Assembly: GCA_021234155.1 (NCBI GenBank)
Contig: JAJEKV010000187.1
Span: 1-64,000 of the forward strand
From: Isoetes taiwanensis
Lineage: Eukaryota > Streptophyta > Lycopodiopsida > Isoetales > Isoetaceae
Length of the DNA: 64,000 nucleotides
Direction of reading: 5' to 3'
Shown here: positions 36,396-47,336 of the stretch, piece after piece
How the letters are laid out: each line of letters opens with the position of its first letter
How positions within the stretch are numbered: the stretch's first letter is position 1
Made by a program: the position numbers and the translations under genes
The notes under the pieces: generated by a model
Database searches by the model: none
Seen by the model: only the letters and a program-made list of their open reading frames with translations
Told to the model about the DNA's origin: nothing

Positions 36396-38288
36396 TCAAC
36401 TTTTAGCAACTTTCAGCTTATCTCTGAAACATGTAAATTTCCTTTCAACTAAAGCCTTTGTAAATATGTCAGCAATCTGCAAATTTGTGTTAACATAACA
36501 CATCTGTATATACCCTTTTTCTGCCATGTCTCGAATGAAATGAACATCTAATTCAATGTGTTTGGTACGCTCATGTTGTACAGGATTTTTTACGATTGCT
36601 ATGCAGCTCATACTATCAGTCATAATCACTGTTGGCTGATTTTGCTTAAAGCCAAGCTCTTCTAACAGTCTTCTCAACCAAACAAGTTCCTTAGATAATA
36701 ATGAGCTAGCTGCATATTCAGCTTCAGCTGATGACATAGCTACAGCACTTTGTTTTTTACTTCTCCATGTAATTACTCCTCCTCCAAGAAAAACAACGTA
36801 TCCTGAGGTAGACTTTCTTGTGCTTCTATCCCCTCCCCAATCTGCATCACTGTAGCTATTTAGACTTAACTCATCAGAGGTAAACGTGATCCCATAGTTT
36901 TTAGTTCCTTTAAGGTATCTTAGGATATGCTTTGCTGCCTCCCAATGCATTCTGATTGGATTGCTACAATATCTGCTAAGAACATTAACTGCATAGCAAA
37001 TGTCAGGCCGTGTATTGTTAGACAAGTAGAGCAAGCAACCTACAATTTCCCTGTATGGAATATTTTCCATTCCCTTTGTATCTGCATCAGACTGAACATG
37101 ATCAGTTAGTTTGTGACCAACCACAATTGGTGTTTTTGCCACCTTTGCATTTTGTAAATGAAATCTTTTTAGCATATTCTGTACATGTCTACTCTGCTTT
37201 AATGCCAGAATACCTTTTTCCCTATCTCTCCATACCTCAATTCCCAAAAATTGCTTCAATTCTCCAAGATCCGTCATTTCAAACCTGTTTTTCAAAATTT
37301 CTTTGCAATGTGCTAGAGTTCTCTGATTATTAGATACCATTATACAATCGTCTACATATAAGGCAATCAAGCAAAAATTCTCTCCATCTTTAAATCTATA
37401 TAAGTTCCCATCATTTTTGCAATCTGTCAAATCTTTGTGCTCTCAAGAAGTTGTCTATGCAGAAATACCATTCCCTAGGTGATTGCCTCAGTCCATACAC
37501 TGCTTTTCTTAGTTTCCAAACATTTGAAATATTATCTTCATAACCTGCAGGCTGTTTCATGAAGATATCCTCTTTAAGGTCAGCATTTAGAAAAGCCGTT
37601 TTTACATCCATATGATGTAATTCTAGATTCAATGCATTTGCAATGGCCAATATCACTCTTAGACTTGTCAACTTAACAACTGGAGAAAAAATCTCATTGT
37701 AATCTTTCCCTTTTTTCTGGGAGAACCCCTGAGCCACTAATCTTGCTTTGAATCTTTTTGAGCCATCACTATTTGTCTTAATTCTGTAGATCCACTCATT
37801 TCCTACAATGTTTGTATTCTCTGGTTTTGGTACAACATCATATGTATCGGTATCATCAAATGACTTTATCTCCTCCTTCATTGCTTGGATCCACAAATCT
37901 TTTTCAGTGCTGTTCATTGCTTCTTCATAAGAAGTTGGGATAATGTAATCTTTTTTAGAATTGCCAATATTTGCTCTTGATCATGTATTTCTGCTAGTTT
38001 CTCAATTCGTCTACTCCTTCCACTACCTAGTCTGCCATATTCTCCTTCTGTTAATGGTAGATCTTCCTTTAATCTCTCTACTTGAGTTTTTCTTCTTTTT
38101 ATTTTTTCTTGCTGCTCATCTTGATTATTGTTGTTGGCAGATCTGTCCATGTTATCATCACTATCATTCCCTTTTTCTCCACTTAGACTTGCTTTTGTTT
38201 CTCCCATGTTCTCTTTGTCATTATTTTTCTTTTTTGTCTATCTTTGTAATAAGTTTGCTCATCAAAGACCACATCACGACTTATCACA
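36396..38288 (-). pseudogene. Copia B reverse transcriptase and RNase H
   Basis: Resumes at IVISRDVVFDE immediately after the insertion. An acidic Asn/Asp-rich linker (38207-37914) precedes RT (NIVGNEWIYRIK, KARLVAQGFSQKKG, MDVKTAFLN, then LYVDDCIMV) and RNase H (SDADWGG, SSAEAEYAA, KHIELDVHFIRD). Frameshifts lie near 38225, 37925 and 37425, so the element cannot make a full polyprotein. Confidence 0.85.
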
Positions 38289-39351
38289 ATGTCGTCGATT
38301 CGCGTAGCGAATCGGCATTCTTGCTCAAGACGAGCATGCATGCATTGCATGCATCGCATGCGTTTTGGGCAGTTCGTCAGGTTGGGCGTTTGCTACTTAT
38401 TGCAGAGTTCTTCATCGACGTTTCATCGGCGCTTCCTCTTCTCTCAGCAGTACCTTATTCTCTTTGAATTGTTTCCCAGGCAGGGGAGGGGCTTCTTCCT
38501 GCCTGGTTTGGCCAATTTGGCGGAGTTTCTTTCTTGCTGTCCTTTTCCGGCCTTTAGCCTTCGTCCTGTGACCTTCGTCCTCGATTCTAGTTTGTTAAGG
38601 AAGTCCTTTGGTATTCGGGCGCTTTGTTGGTTTCATGCGAGTCGCAGTGCAAGAATGTCGTCGATTCGCGTAGCGAATCGGCATTCTTGCTCAAGACGCG
38701 ATAACATGCATTGCATGCATCGCATGCGTTTTGGGCCGTTCGTCCGGGTTGAAGGGCGTTTGCTACTTATTGCGGTTCTTCATCGACGTTTCATCGGCGC
38801 TTCCTCTTCTCTCTGATACCTTATTCTCTTTGAACCCGCCCTTCCCCCTTCTTTGTTTCTTTGTATTTTGTACAAGTTACGTTTATCATGTTTTTCCACC
38901 CCCGCGGGTGATGCTTTTTCCACCCACTAGGTGATGCTATTCTTTGGTATGTTTCTCGTTTGTTGTTGTTGATGATGTGCGTACAGGTTGGCGGCGCCAT
39001 CCGCTTTGACTTCTCCATGCGCGGGTTTTTGGGAGCGATTCTATGCCTTACGTTTGTCTAAGCCCCTTGCCGAGGGCTTATCACTAGGGTTTTTCCTCGA
39101 AAACCCGAAAGGGCGGGGTTTTTTAATCCCGGTGATAAGCTTTCGGCAGGTACATCAGCCACTCATCTATTAGCATTGTATTTGTTTTTGGGGTCCAAAT
39201 ATTATAATTGGATTTTCCCTTTATTTTTCGTGGGTAGTTCGCATGTGTGCGGCTATCCACTGTCCACCATTGTAGAAATCTGCTGAGATGAATGAGAAGC
39301 CTATCTATCTATCGGGCGCTTTGTTGGTTTCATGCGAGTCGCAGTGCAAGA
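38289..39351 (-). mobile_element. Two tandem Helitron2/Helentron-like non-autonomous elements
   Basis: Units 38289-38654 and 38655-39351 share about 190 bp at one end and about 40 bp at the other but differ in the middle. On the minus strand each unit starts TCTTGCACTGCG and ends GACGACAT, preceded by an 8-bp stem, 3-nt loop hairpin (CGATTCGC/GCGAATCG at 38296-38314). The start TCTTGC has an inverted subterminal match GCAAGA just before the hairpin, an asymmetric terminal inverted repeat. Removing both units rejoins the Copia B codons for MNKIVISRD with no base gained or lost: insertion between T and T without duplication. Confidence 0.6.
39069..39147. repeat. 79-bp stem-loop inside the second Helentron-like unit
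   Basis: Arms GCCGAGGGCTTATCAC (39069-39084) and GTGATAAGCTTTCGGC (39132-39147) pair with two mismatches. A nested AAAACCC/GGGGTTTT hairpin lies between. Confidence 0.75.
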
Positions 39352-41630
39352 ATTTTATTCATGAGAGGCACAAACATTCTGTATGCTTTGCTTTGCTCAT
39401 CATATCCCACAAAATATCCTACTTCAGCTTTATTGTCCAATTTCTTTCTCAACTCTTTTGGCACATGAATGTATCCGAGACAACCATAGCATTTTAACAT
39501 GTCATAATCTATATTCTCTTTGTTTGACCAAGCTAATTCTAGTATATTGCCTTTTAAGCTTGAAGTTGGAAGTCTATTTTGCACATAAATTGCTGTTTTT
39601 AATGCTTCTTCCCACAGATAATTTGGCAGACCTGAAGACTTCAACATTGATCTAACTGCATCAAGTAATGTCCTATTCTTTCTCTCAGCAACTCCGTTTT
39701 GCTGTGGTGTATACCTGCATGTCAGTTGTCTCCTAATTCCTTTGGCTACACAATAGGATCTAAATTGTGCAGATAAATATTCTCCTCTTCTATCTGACCT
39801 TATGCACTTTAATTTTTTGTTTGTTTGCCTTTCCATTTCTGAAACATACATCTTTAAAGCTTCAAGAGCTTGTGATTTTCGAGCCAAGCAATATGCTTTA
39901 CATTTTCTGCTATGGTCATCTATGAAGGTTATGAAATATCTTTTCCCACTTTTACCTCTAACATTTAGAGGGCCACACAAATCTGTGTGTACCAAATCCA
40001 GCAGTCCTTCAGCCCTTTTATATGATTTTGGAAATGGTAAACGAGTGATCTTGCCTAGCATACATCCTTCACATATGCATTTATGCTCTTCCACATTGCA
40101 TGCTATAAGTCCCTTTTTTGCCATGAATTTCACATTATTATAATGTGTGTGTGCAAGTCTATTATGCCAAGTATCCAAATCAGCCAACATTACTGCATTA
40201 ATTCCATCAATAGAACCATTTTCAATTTGAAATAAATTTCCAACACGTCTTGCCAAAAATTTCAGTTTATTCTCCATAAAGATCTTACATATTCTCTTCT
40301 CAAAGAAGATTTTGTAACCAAGATCTACTAACTGACATAGTGAGACTAGATTTTTTATCAAACTAGGAACACATAGTACATTTTCAATATTTACAATATT
40401 TCTATCAAGATCCAGCAGTTGTAACATTCCACATCCTTCAACAGTTTGCAATTCTCCATTCCCTACTTGCACATGTTTTGATTTGGCTGATTTTTTATCC
40501 TTGAGCATGTCTAGAGATCTTATTACTGATCTCTCAGCTCCACTATCAACTACAATCACAGAATTTTTCTCATTAGTTTGTGGATCAATACTATTTAATG
40601 AGCAAATACAATGTACCTCATCATCACTTGTTTCTTCTTTTTCTTTTGCTTCAGTCTTCTCCTGAGTGATATGTATCCCAGCTGCTCCTCCTCTCCTTCC
40701 GGAAAAATATCCTCTTCCTCTTACATCTCTTCCTCTTCCGCTTCCCCTGCCATACTCCTTTTCTTTTGGACTAGGACATTTGGCAGCTATGTGTCCTTTC
40801 CCTTTACAATTATAACATATAATTTCTTGTTTGAGTTTGGGGCAATTTGGTTTAATGTTCCCTGCCTCATAGCAATTGTAACAGACTGTTTTATCACCCT
40901 GAGACTTTTTCTTCCTTCCAGCATATAAAATTTCAGCAGCATTATCTTCTTCCCTCATCAATTTGTTTTGTTCTATTTCTGTTCTTAGCATACTCTTAGC
41001 CACATTTCTAATCAAAAGGGACAACTGAGGATTAAAGTTTACTGCCCTGGCAATTGCTAGTACCAAGTACCTTTCAGACAAAGCAACTCCTGCACCATCT
41101 AAGTCTCCTACAAGATTTTCAAACTTATTGAAGAAATCTGAAACCTCCTCATCTTCATTATATTTCAAATTTCTCAATTCCTTCTCTAAAACATCAATTT
41201 GTGATGAAGTTTTACTTTCATGATGTTTAAGCATGTAAATCCACATCTGTCTAGGGGACATACCTCTGAGTTTCAGCTGAATTGTTGGTCCAACTTTGCT
41301 TGTAATTATGCCTCTTGCTTCCTTAACTTTTGTTGACAGCACACCTGATGTTTGTACAACTCTTTCTCCAGCTACAATCCTTGCAACAGACCTACCACCA
41401 GAGGTCTCAGAACTGGCATCATCACCTCCAGCTGATTCTACAGCTGCCATATTACTTGATGTGCCACCTGCACTAGTATCTACCACATCTGCTTTAGTGG
41501 GATCAACAATTTCCCAAAGATCCTCAACATCTAAAATATGTTGAATTTGATCTTTCCACACCTGGAAACCAGAACCACCATTATACACCTGCACTGCACT
41601 TAGTAATCCTGCACCAAACCTTGTTGCCAT
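39352..41630 (-). CDS. Copia B gag-protease-integrase polyprotein, 3' end cut by insertion
   Basis: A long open frame from ATG 41630 (MATRFGAGLLSAVQVY). Gag has HESKTSSQIDVLEKELRNLK. Two zinc knuckles follow (CYNCYEAGNIKPNC, CYNCKGKGHIAAKC), then protease (VVDSGAERSVI), GAG-pre-integrase (TWHNRLAHTHYNN, CEGCMLGK) and integrase (HTDLCGPL, FIDDHSRK, QQNGVAERKNR). RSDRRGEY replaces the usual RSDRGGEY near the second catalytic region. The frame is uninterrupted for about 760 codons until MNKI, where the 38289-39351 insertion breaks it. Confidence 0.9.
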
Positions 41631-41651
41631 TGTTCTGGCTCTGATACCAAA

Positions 41652-42296
41652 TGAAAAATTATAAGCAAGAACACTTAGCAATACTTAACCCAAAGCAATC
41701 AATCAGCAATTTCCCTTGTAATTACTAGGTTATTCAAACCATTGTAATAGCACAACGTTTTTCAATTTCAATCGAATAGGCCTTTAGCAATATTTCAAAC
41801 TTCAAATATAGTGGCAACACATCTAACTTTAACCACGAAAACCCTTACAGTTCCGGAATACATTTATCTACAATCCATCTTGGTTTATAGGGCCGGATCC
41901 GGCCGCTATGGCATGGTTCCGGCCTCTGAGGCATTCGTGTACACTTCCCCTTTTGCTTAGGGACTTCTAAATTTGAATCGAGTTTACCTCCATCTGTTTC
42001 AGTAAACAGTTTAATGGTCTCGACCCTAATATACAATTTAATGGTCTCAACCATTGCTATAATATTCACAATGTCTGCTCTCATATTTCAATGGTTCTTA
42101 CCATTGTTAATGGTTAAAACATGTCAAATAATGCATGCATATGTATTCGTCTGCCTGCAACTGTCAAGTGCTCTGTGAATCTTGAATCTCTAAGACCCTT
42201 TAGCCTGGATGTTGACAGTTGCTATGCCACTAACTGCATTATCAGTGGTTAACCATGTAAACCTGTGTGATGACATAATTTTACACATAACTTACA
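41652..42296 (-). repeat. Copia B 5' LTR
   Basis: 645 bp; the sense LTR ends in TTTTTCA, one base from the TTGGTATCAGAG primer site. Confidence 0.92.
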
Positions 42297-43255
42297 GTCC
42301 TTCTATTGAAATCATCTATGAAGCTCATGAAATACTTATGTCCACTTAAACTGGTAACATTTATAGGACCACATAGATCCGTGTGTACCAGATCCAAAAT
42401 GCCTTTTGCTCTTTTATTTGACCTTTTGAATGGTAATCTTGGTTGCTTGCCAAGTTAACAGCCACCACATAAAAATTTTCCTTCTTCTACTTTGGCAGAG
42501 ATTATACCCTTTTTTTTAAGAGCTTCAATCACTGCAGAATTCACATGACATAGCCTGTTATGCCAAAGTTTTATATCTGGATATTCTACCAGATTAACTT
42601 CATGAAGATGATCAATATTAACACCAAATAAGTTTCCAACTCTTTTGCCAATGAACTTTAATTCACCATTCAGAAATACTTTACATTGGATTTGTTCAAA
42701 TAAAACTTTGTATCCCATATCCACTAACTGACATACAGATATGAGATTTTTTACAAGACTAGGTACACATAAAACTTCTTTCAGCATGACAGTTTTTCCA
42801 TTCAAATCAAACAACTCCAAAACTCCAGAGTCTTCTATTTTTTTCAGGCCTCCATCACCAAGCTGAACATGACCTTCTTTCTTTTCCACATTTTTTAACA
42901 CGTGCATATCACACATCACACTTTTCTCTGCTCCTGAATCTATAACCACAAACTTGTTATTATTTCTTCTCGAAGATATAGAAACATTACAAGTTAAGTT
43001 TTTACTTACCTCCAAGGTGTCATCTTCTATATCTCCTTCACTACTTTCATGCTTCTCAATTATATTGACACTTGCACCACCCCTGAAACTTCTCTTGCCT
43101 CTGCCACCTCTGTAACCACCAGATCTACCACGACCCCTTCCTTTTTTAGGACTTGAGCAATTGAAAGCGAAATGGCCCTTGCCCTCACAATTAAAACACC
43201 ACTTGGACATTCATTCTTCAAATGACCATACTGATCGCATAAATAGCAAGGCCCT
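42297..43255 (-). pseudogene. Copia A zinc knuckles, protease and start of integrase
   Basis: A first knuckle is followed by a frameshift into a second (CFNCEGKGHFAFNC). Then come the retroviral-type protease (VVIDSGAEKSVM), GAG-pre-integrase (LWHNRLCHV, CGGC) and the integrase start (HTDLCGPI, FIDDFNR). One in-frame TAA follows CGGC at about 42455. The frame stops at the Copia B insertion site; its other half is at 35683. Confidence 0.85.
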
Positions 43256-44010
43256 ATTTTTCCTTATGAAAATTTTTTAAAACCAACCTTCTTTGCCTTA
43301 CCAGTGTACAATATCTCTGCAGATTGTTCTGACTCCTCTTGTGCAACATTAGATTGCTCAAATTCAGTGCGTATCATTCTGATAGCATGTTCCTTAGAAG
43401 TAACTACATTTCTGAGCAAAGTTGCTAAATGGCTATTATGAGAAACTGACCTTGCTAAAGCCAAAATCTGATACTGCTCATTCAAAATATTTCCAGCACC
43501 TTCAAGATCTGCAATAATAGAATCAAACCTTTCTAAAAAATTAGTTAGGTTGTCTTTCTCAACAAGCTTCATTCTCCTTAACTCCTTTTCCAACATATCT
43601 ATCTGTGAGGAACTCTTTTGTTCATAATGTTTAATCAGATAGTCCCACATCTCTTTAGGCTTCATACCTCGAAGTTTTAACTTTAAGGCAGTTCCTACCT
43701 TGCACATAATTATGGCTTGAGCTTCCATAATTTTAGCTGCTTCTCCTTCAGAGCTAGCAGAAGTTCCCCCTGCATGAGACACTACTGCAGGTGTTGAACC
43801 ACCTTCAGACTGTGCACTAGAACTGGCAGCAGGGCTTGAACCCCCTGAACTAGTTGCCCCTACACTCACAACTGCACTACCATCAATCAGATACCATAAC
43901 TTTTCAAACTCGAGCACACTCCTAATGCTCTCCTTCCAGATTTGAAACCCTCCATCCCCTTTAAAAACTTCAATTGCGTTCAGCAAATTTGCACCAAATC
44001 TGGTTGTCAT
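43256..44010 (-). pseudogene. Copia A gag
   Basis: Starts at ATG 44010 (MTTRFGANLLNAIEVF) with the UBN2-type Copia gag signature YEQKSSSQIDMLEKELRRMK. Ends at a TAA just before a zinc knuckle (CYLCDQYGHLKNEC) that would belong to the same polyprotein, so a stop interrupts gag-pol. Confidence 0.85.
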
Positions 44011-44040
44011 GATTACTAGACCTTGAAGCTCTGATACCAA

Positions 44041-44541
44041 TGTTAAAATCAATGCAATCGCCACAGTCTTCCAACACAAATCTGTGTCTGCATCCACCCA
44101 CTGTATTCTTCAGTTGATTACATTAATAGTCATCAATCTGGCGGTTCTGGGATGGATAAACTTTTCAATCCAGGCTTCTGCAATAAATACCCAAATATCC
44201 CATATGCGTATAAAAATAAACTTTAAACCATGGAAACCTAACTATGTTACCACGTACAAATTTTCCACGTGTATTTTATACGGTGGAACCGTATAGGGGC
44301 GCTGAAGGGGAAATACGCGCTTATCTTTTGATTTTAAACGCATCAAACGCAGGCAGTGCCCATTTTCATCTTCGATGCTCTTTACTTGCATTCACTGCCA
44401 CTGCTTCTCATGAATGCTTGTATGAATCCTCATTAGCCCAGGGGAGCCAAGATGTGGTCACTAATCCCCTGAGTCTTTGCAGCTTTATTGTATAAAGACC
44501 TATACTTTTGCTCAAATATCACATGACACATAATTTTATCA
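44041..44541 (-). repeat. Copia A 5' LTR
   Basis: 501 bp. The sense LTR ends in AACA, directly followed by TTGGTATCAGAGC, the initiator tRNA-Met priming site. Confidence 0.9.
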
Positions 44542-45240
44542 CTTTATTCTGCACAAGTCTTGTCAAGAAGCTCTTATCACTCTCATGCTTCAACAATTCA
44601 ATTTCCATTGTTTTCCTTTTCTCTTTTAAAGTCTATATTTCATCAAGCATGGAGGCAGAATCTAATGCTCTTCTTTCCCTCCATCTTTTCATCATTTCCA
44701 ACTGCTGCCCCAATTCTACCTGAGGCATACATTTAGTAGCTTTAACATTGGAAGACTTTACTGTAGCTAATTCTGTCAGGTCAGATTCTTTTTGAGAGCC
44801 TTTTGAATGAAGACTTGCACTTGCTTTCACCTTATCCCAATCAATGCTTACTCTTTTGTAATGAAGTGCATATGCTCGGGCAAAATACAATGGAATGTGA
44901 TGATTTGCAATGTCCTTTCTACAAAAAACGTGTTCATACACAGAAAAAAATCTGCCATCCAAATAGGCTTAATCCTGCACTCTTGATAACCCCTAACAGC
45001 AGGGGCTTCAGAACCCCAAACATCCTGCACTATTTGCACTAGCCCTGGAAACATGCTATCAAAATTGTTGCTCCTAAGCTGCTGATGCTTACCTTGTCAA
45101 ACTCGGGCGACAAGACCTCCCAATCTGAAGAAGACCCACTCTTGAGTTTTCGGGTGGCAATTCCAGTGGGAGACCTTGGCATGGGCTTTACAGGTTTGTT
45201 GCGAGGAGATTTCCTTGGAGATGTCTTTGTTCCAAGCTGC
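44542..45240 (-). pseudogene. Element 2 RING-like coiled-coil gene, 5' part
   Basis: An exon ending at a GTAAGC donor near 45095 is basic and Pro/Ser-rich (TSPRKSPRNKPVKPMPRSP). The next exon begins about 45060 (FPGLVQIVQDVWGSEAPA..., RIKPIWMADFF). It shifts frame at a T7 run near 44950, then continues (YEHVFCRKDIANHHIPLYFA...), meets one in-frame TAG near 44633 and reads on as a coiled coil into the Copia A insertion site. The N-terminal domain is not one I recognise. Confidence 0.6.
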
Positions 45241-45506
45241 TTCGTCGTGATCTCTTCCCTGGTGTTTCAACTCTCTGAAAATGCAAGCTTTTGGCTATGG
45301 AGGCCCTGATCTTGGCTATGTCGAATATGGATGTCAAGCTTTCGGCTATGGAGGTTCGAGCGGGAGGGAGGTTGAACAGAGAGGGGGAGGAGAGTTCAAA
45401 ATTATTTGCCCTATTAATGATTCATTCCAAGAATAATAATTTTTGGGTGGAGGGATTTCCTTACATTTTGAATTTGTAAATGTAAAATACTGGCACTTTT
45501 TTTGCG

Positions 45507-45527
45507 CACCCTTTCATGCTTCTACCC
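45507..45527 (-). repeat. Element 2 right terminal inverted repeat
   Basis: Inverted partner of 22985-23005; followed by ATCA at 45528-45531. Confidence 0.85.
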
Positions 45528-45873
45528 ATCATTTGGCTTGCTTTAGGATGTCCATTTTGGTACTCAAATTTGGCACTGTAAATTTCACTATGCGGGGGCA
45601 GTGGGGCTGTAATAATCCTATTCTGTATGCAGCAATGATAACAACTAGTGTTGTGAGGTCCGATTTAGTCAATACCAATCTTTTGTTGCAAGTCCTTTTG
45701 TTGCATGCCATGAATCACCAAATGACACTGACAGTTGTGTCTATCAAAGTATTCTCTACGCCTCTGAGCAGATGCAGATGCAATACTTGTTATATATGTT
45801 GGAATGCTGGAGAATGTGTAATGGGCACACATGAAGAATGACTCAGTGGAGGAGTGCCGAAAGCCCATCAAAG

Positions 45874-45944
45874 GGCCGGTAGCTCAGTGGTAGAGTACTT
45901 GGCTTACAAGCAAGAGGTCCTGGGTTCGATCTCTAGCCTGTCCA
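45874..45944 (+). repeat. tRNA-Val(UAC)-like sequence, probably a SINE head or LTR-embedded tRNA relic
   Basis: The 71-nt span folds as a cloverleaf with D stem CTC/GAG, anticodon loop CTTACAA (anticodon TAC), T loop TTCGATC and pol III A and B boxes (TAGCTCAGTGGTAGAGT and GGTTCGATC). The acceptor stem has two mismatches and the anticodon stem one, so a functional tRNA is unlikely. A retrotransposon primer-binding site follows 30 bp downstream. Confidence 0.55.
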
Positions 45945-45973
45945 CCCAATCAAAGAAACCTCATTTCTCAACA

Positions 45974-45986
45974 TGGTATCAGAGCC
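45974..45986 (+). other. Retrotransposon primer-binding-site sequence (initiator tRNA-Met)
   Basis: TGGTATCAGAGCC preceded by CTCAACA, the usual end of a Copia 5' LTR. No matching second LTR or coding region was found, so this is an isolated remnant in plus orientation. Confidence 0.55.
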
Positions 45987-47336
45987 ATGGTCCCAAGTAA
46001 AGGGTGCTTAACCGCACCGGGATAGTCCCCAGTGGTGTAGGGGTGAGAATGAGCAAAGCTTGGCCAGTGGAAAGCCCAACTCCCACAGTTGGTGGAGTTG
46101 CCCGAGGAGGGAAGCAAAATTATGGGGAGGATGAACTAGGCATGGAACTCGCATTAGGATCATACTTTGAAGATAAAGTTGTGCCTTAGTTGCTTGAAAA
46201 TAGGAATGTTCCAAAGTAGCAACTTGACCAGATGTTTCCTTAGCAAGCTCAATCACTTAGCAAGTCAATATTTCTTATGCGCTCATGCGAGTATTGAAAT
46301 TAGTAGACACATTAGAGACATGGGGGAGTAAATCTTGCCTCTGCTTGCCTATATCAACCATTAGGTACTCCACATTTATGTGGCAAGCATCAAATTCCAA
46401 CTTTGCACCCTTAATTGCTTCCCAAAGCAATTGAAGGCTCAACAATCTACTTCCCTTCATCAGCCTAAGTTGATACTCCAATGCATGTTGGAGGTGTTTC
46501 TGAGCAAATTGCACTGCCAATTGTAGCACATGCAATCTGCTCCCTATCAACACCATTTGAACCTCCAACGCATTCGTCAGAACCATCTGCACTGTCAACA
46601 CCTATGAAAAATTGCATTGGACAATGCTTGTCTTGTTGAGAGTAAAGATGCAATAGCCTACCCAATGCTTACTATTTGCAATAGGTATCTTTATTGAGAT
46701 GTCGAGTGAACACATCTTTATATCTGTTATTTTTGTTCGTGGATCTTAGAAACGTAAAGGGGTGACGAACGGACTCTCGCTGCTTTGATTGAGGTGCTGA
46801 TGTACTAGCAAAGATATTAACATGCACCACATAAGGGTCCCCTTGCTGCTGCACTAAAACCCTCCATCTTGCAAAAGACAATGAAGGAAAAAAGTAAAGG
46901 CTGAAGGTCGATATTTGCAACAGAGCTTTTGCTACAACATTTGACTAAAGGCAAACATTTTTGTGGAAGGTTTCTGGCAAAGTTGTATGGCTTGCTGAAT
47001 TCCTCCTTCCAATTGAACCTACTATATGCTGCCTATAGCCCCCACTCACTGCAGATTGCTCTTCTCATTTCGCTTCCAAGGATGATATGGACTTCCAAGC
47101 AGAGCCCGATAAGCAAAATAAAAAACCATAGAACTTCAGCCCCATTCAAAAATAACCTCTACCAAATTCTTGAGCCGACAAAGAGCAATAGATCTAGCCA
47201 TTTGGTGTCCTCGAATACATCATGTCAGAGATTCTATTCACGAACTACTATCTTGAGACCCCAAATTCATGTCCTAAACTAGGATATAAAACTCCTATAA
47301 AACAATTAGCATTTCATGTCAAAAAAGTATGCAGTT
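45987..47336. other. Non-coding, possible retroelement remnant
   Basis: Overlapping minus-strand ORFs at 46275-46665 switch frames and resemble nothing I recognise. No RNA gene or regulatory site supported. Confidence 0.35.

Larger units (their letters stand above)
35684..42296 (-). mobile_element. Copia B: LTR retrotransposon inside Copia A
   Basis: LTRs of 645 bp each at 35684-36328 and 41652-42296 (ends TG...CA), TSD GTCCT at 35679-35683 and 42297-42301. The initiator-Met primer site lies next to the right LTR (about 41641-41650) and a GAAGAAGGAG polypurine tract next to the left LTR. I count 8 mismatches between LTRs (about 1.2%), so the insertion is young compared with Copia A. It carries a 1,063-bp insertion in pol (38289-39351). 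Confidence 0.92.
27316..44541 (-). mobile_element. Copia A: complete but interrupted LTR retrotransposon
   Basis: LTRs at 27316-27807 and 44041-44541 (sense TGATAAAATT...TTTTAACA), TSD CTTTA at 27311-27315 and 44542-44546. The initiator-Met primer-binding site abuts the right (5') LTR at about 44029-44040, and the polypurine tract GAAGGGGGGA abuts the left (3') LTR. Gag, protease, integrase, then reverse transcriptase and RNase H is the Ty1/Copia order. Two large insertions, 35684-42296 (Copia B) and about 29480-34735 (foldback), account for its 17.2-kb span. Stops and frameshifts in gag and pol show it is defective. Confidence 0.9.
22985..45527. mobile_element. Element 2: diverged relative of Element 1, split by nested retrotransposons
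   Basis: Termini at 22985-23005 and 45507-45527 are 21-bp inverted repeats with one mismatch, starting GGGTAGAAGCAT. They are flanked by ATCA at 22981-22984 and 45528-45531. Removing Copia A (27316-44541 plus one TSD copy) leaves about 5.3 kb. It encodes a transposase on the plus strand and a RING-like plus a second accessory gene on the minus strand. Viewed in reverse, this is the same layout as Element 1. An internal deletion near 25340 seems to have removed both convergent 3' gene ends. It is dead. Confidence 0.85.

Noticed and set aside
38289-38868. Overlapping plus-strand ORFs across the repeat as genes
   Set aside because: They lie in duplicated non-coding ends of Helentron-like units and repeat with the unit; no domain.
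45874-45944. A functional tRNA-Val gene
   Set aside because: Acceptor and anticodon stems have mismatches and a retroelement primer site follows at once; a tRNA-derived repeat is more likely.
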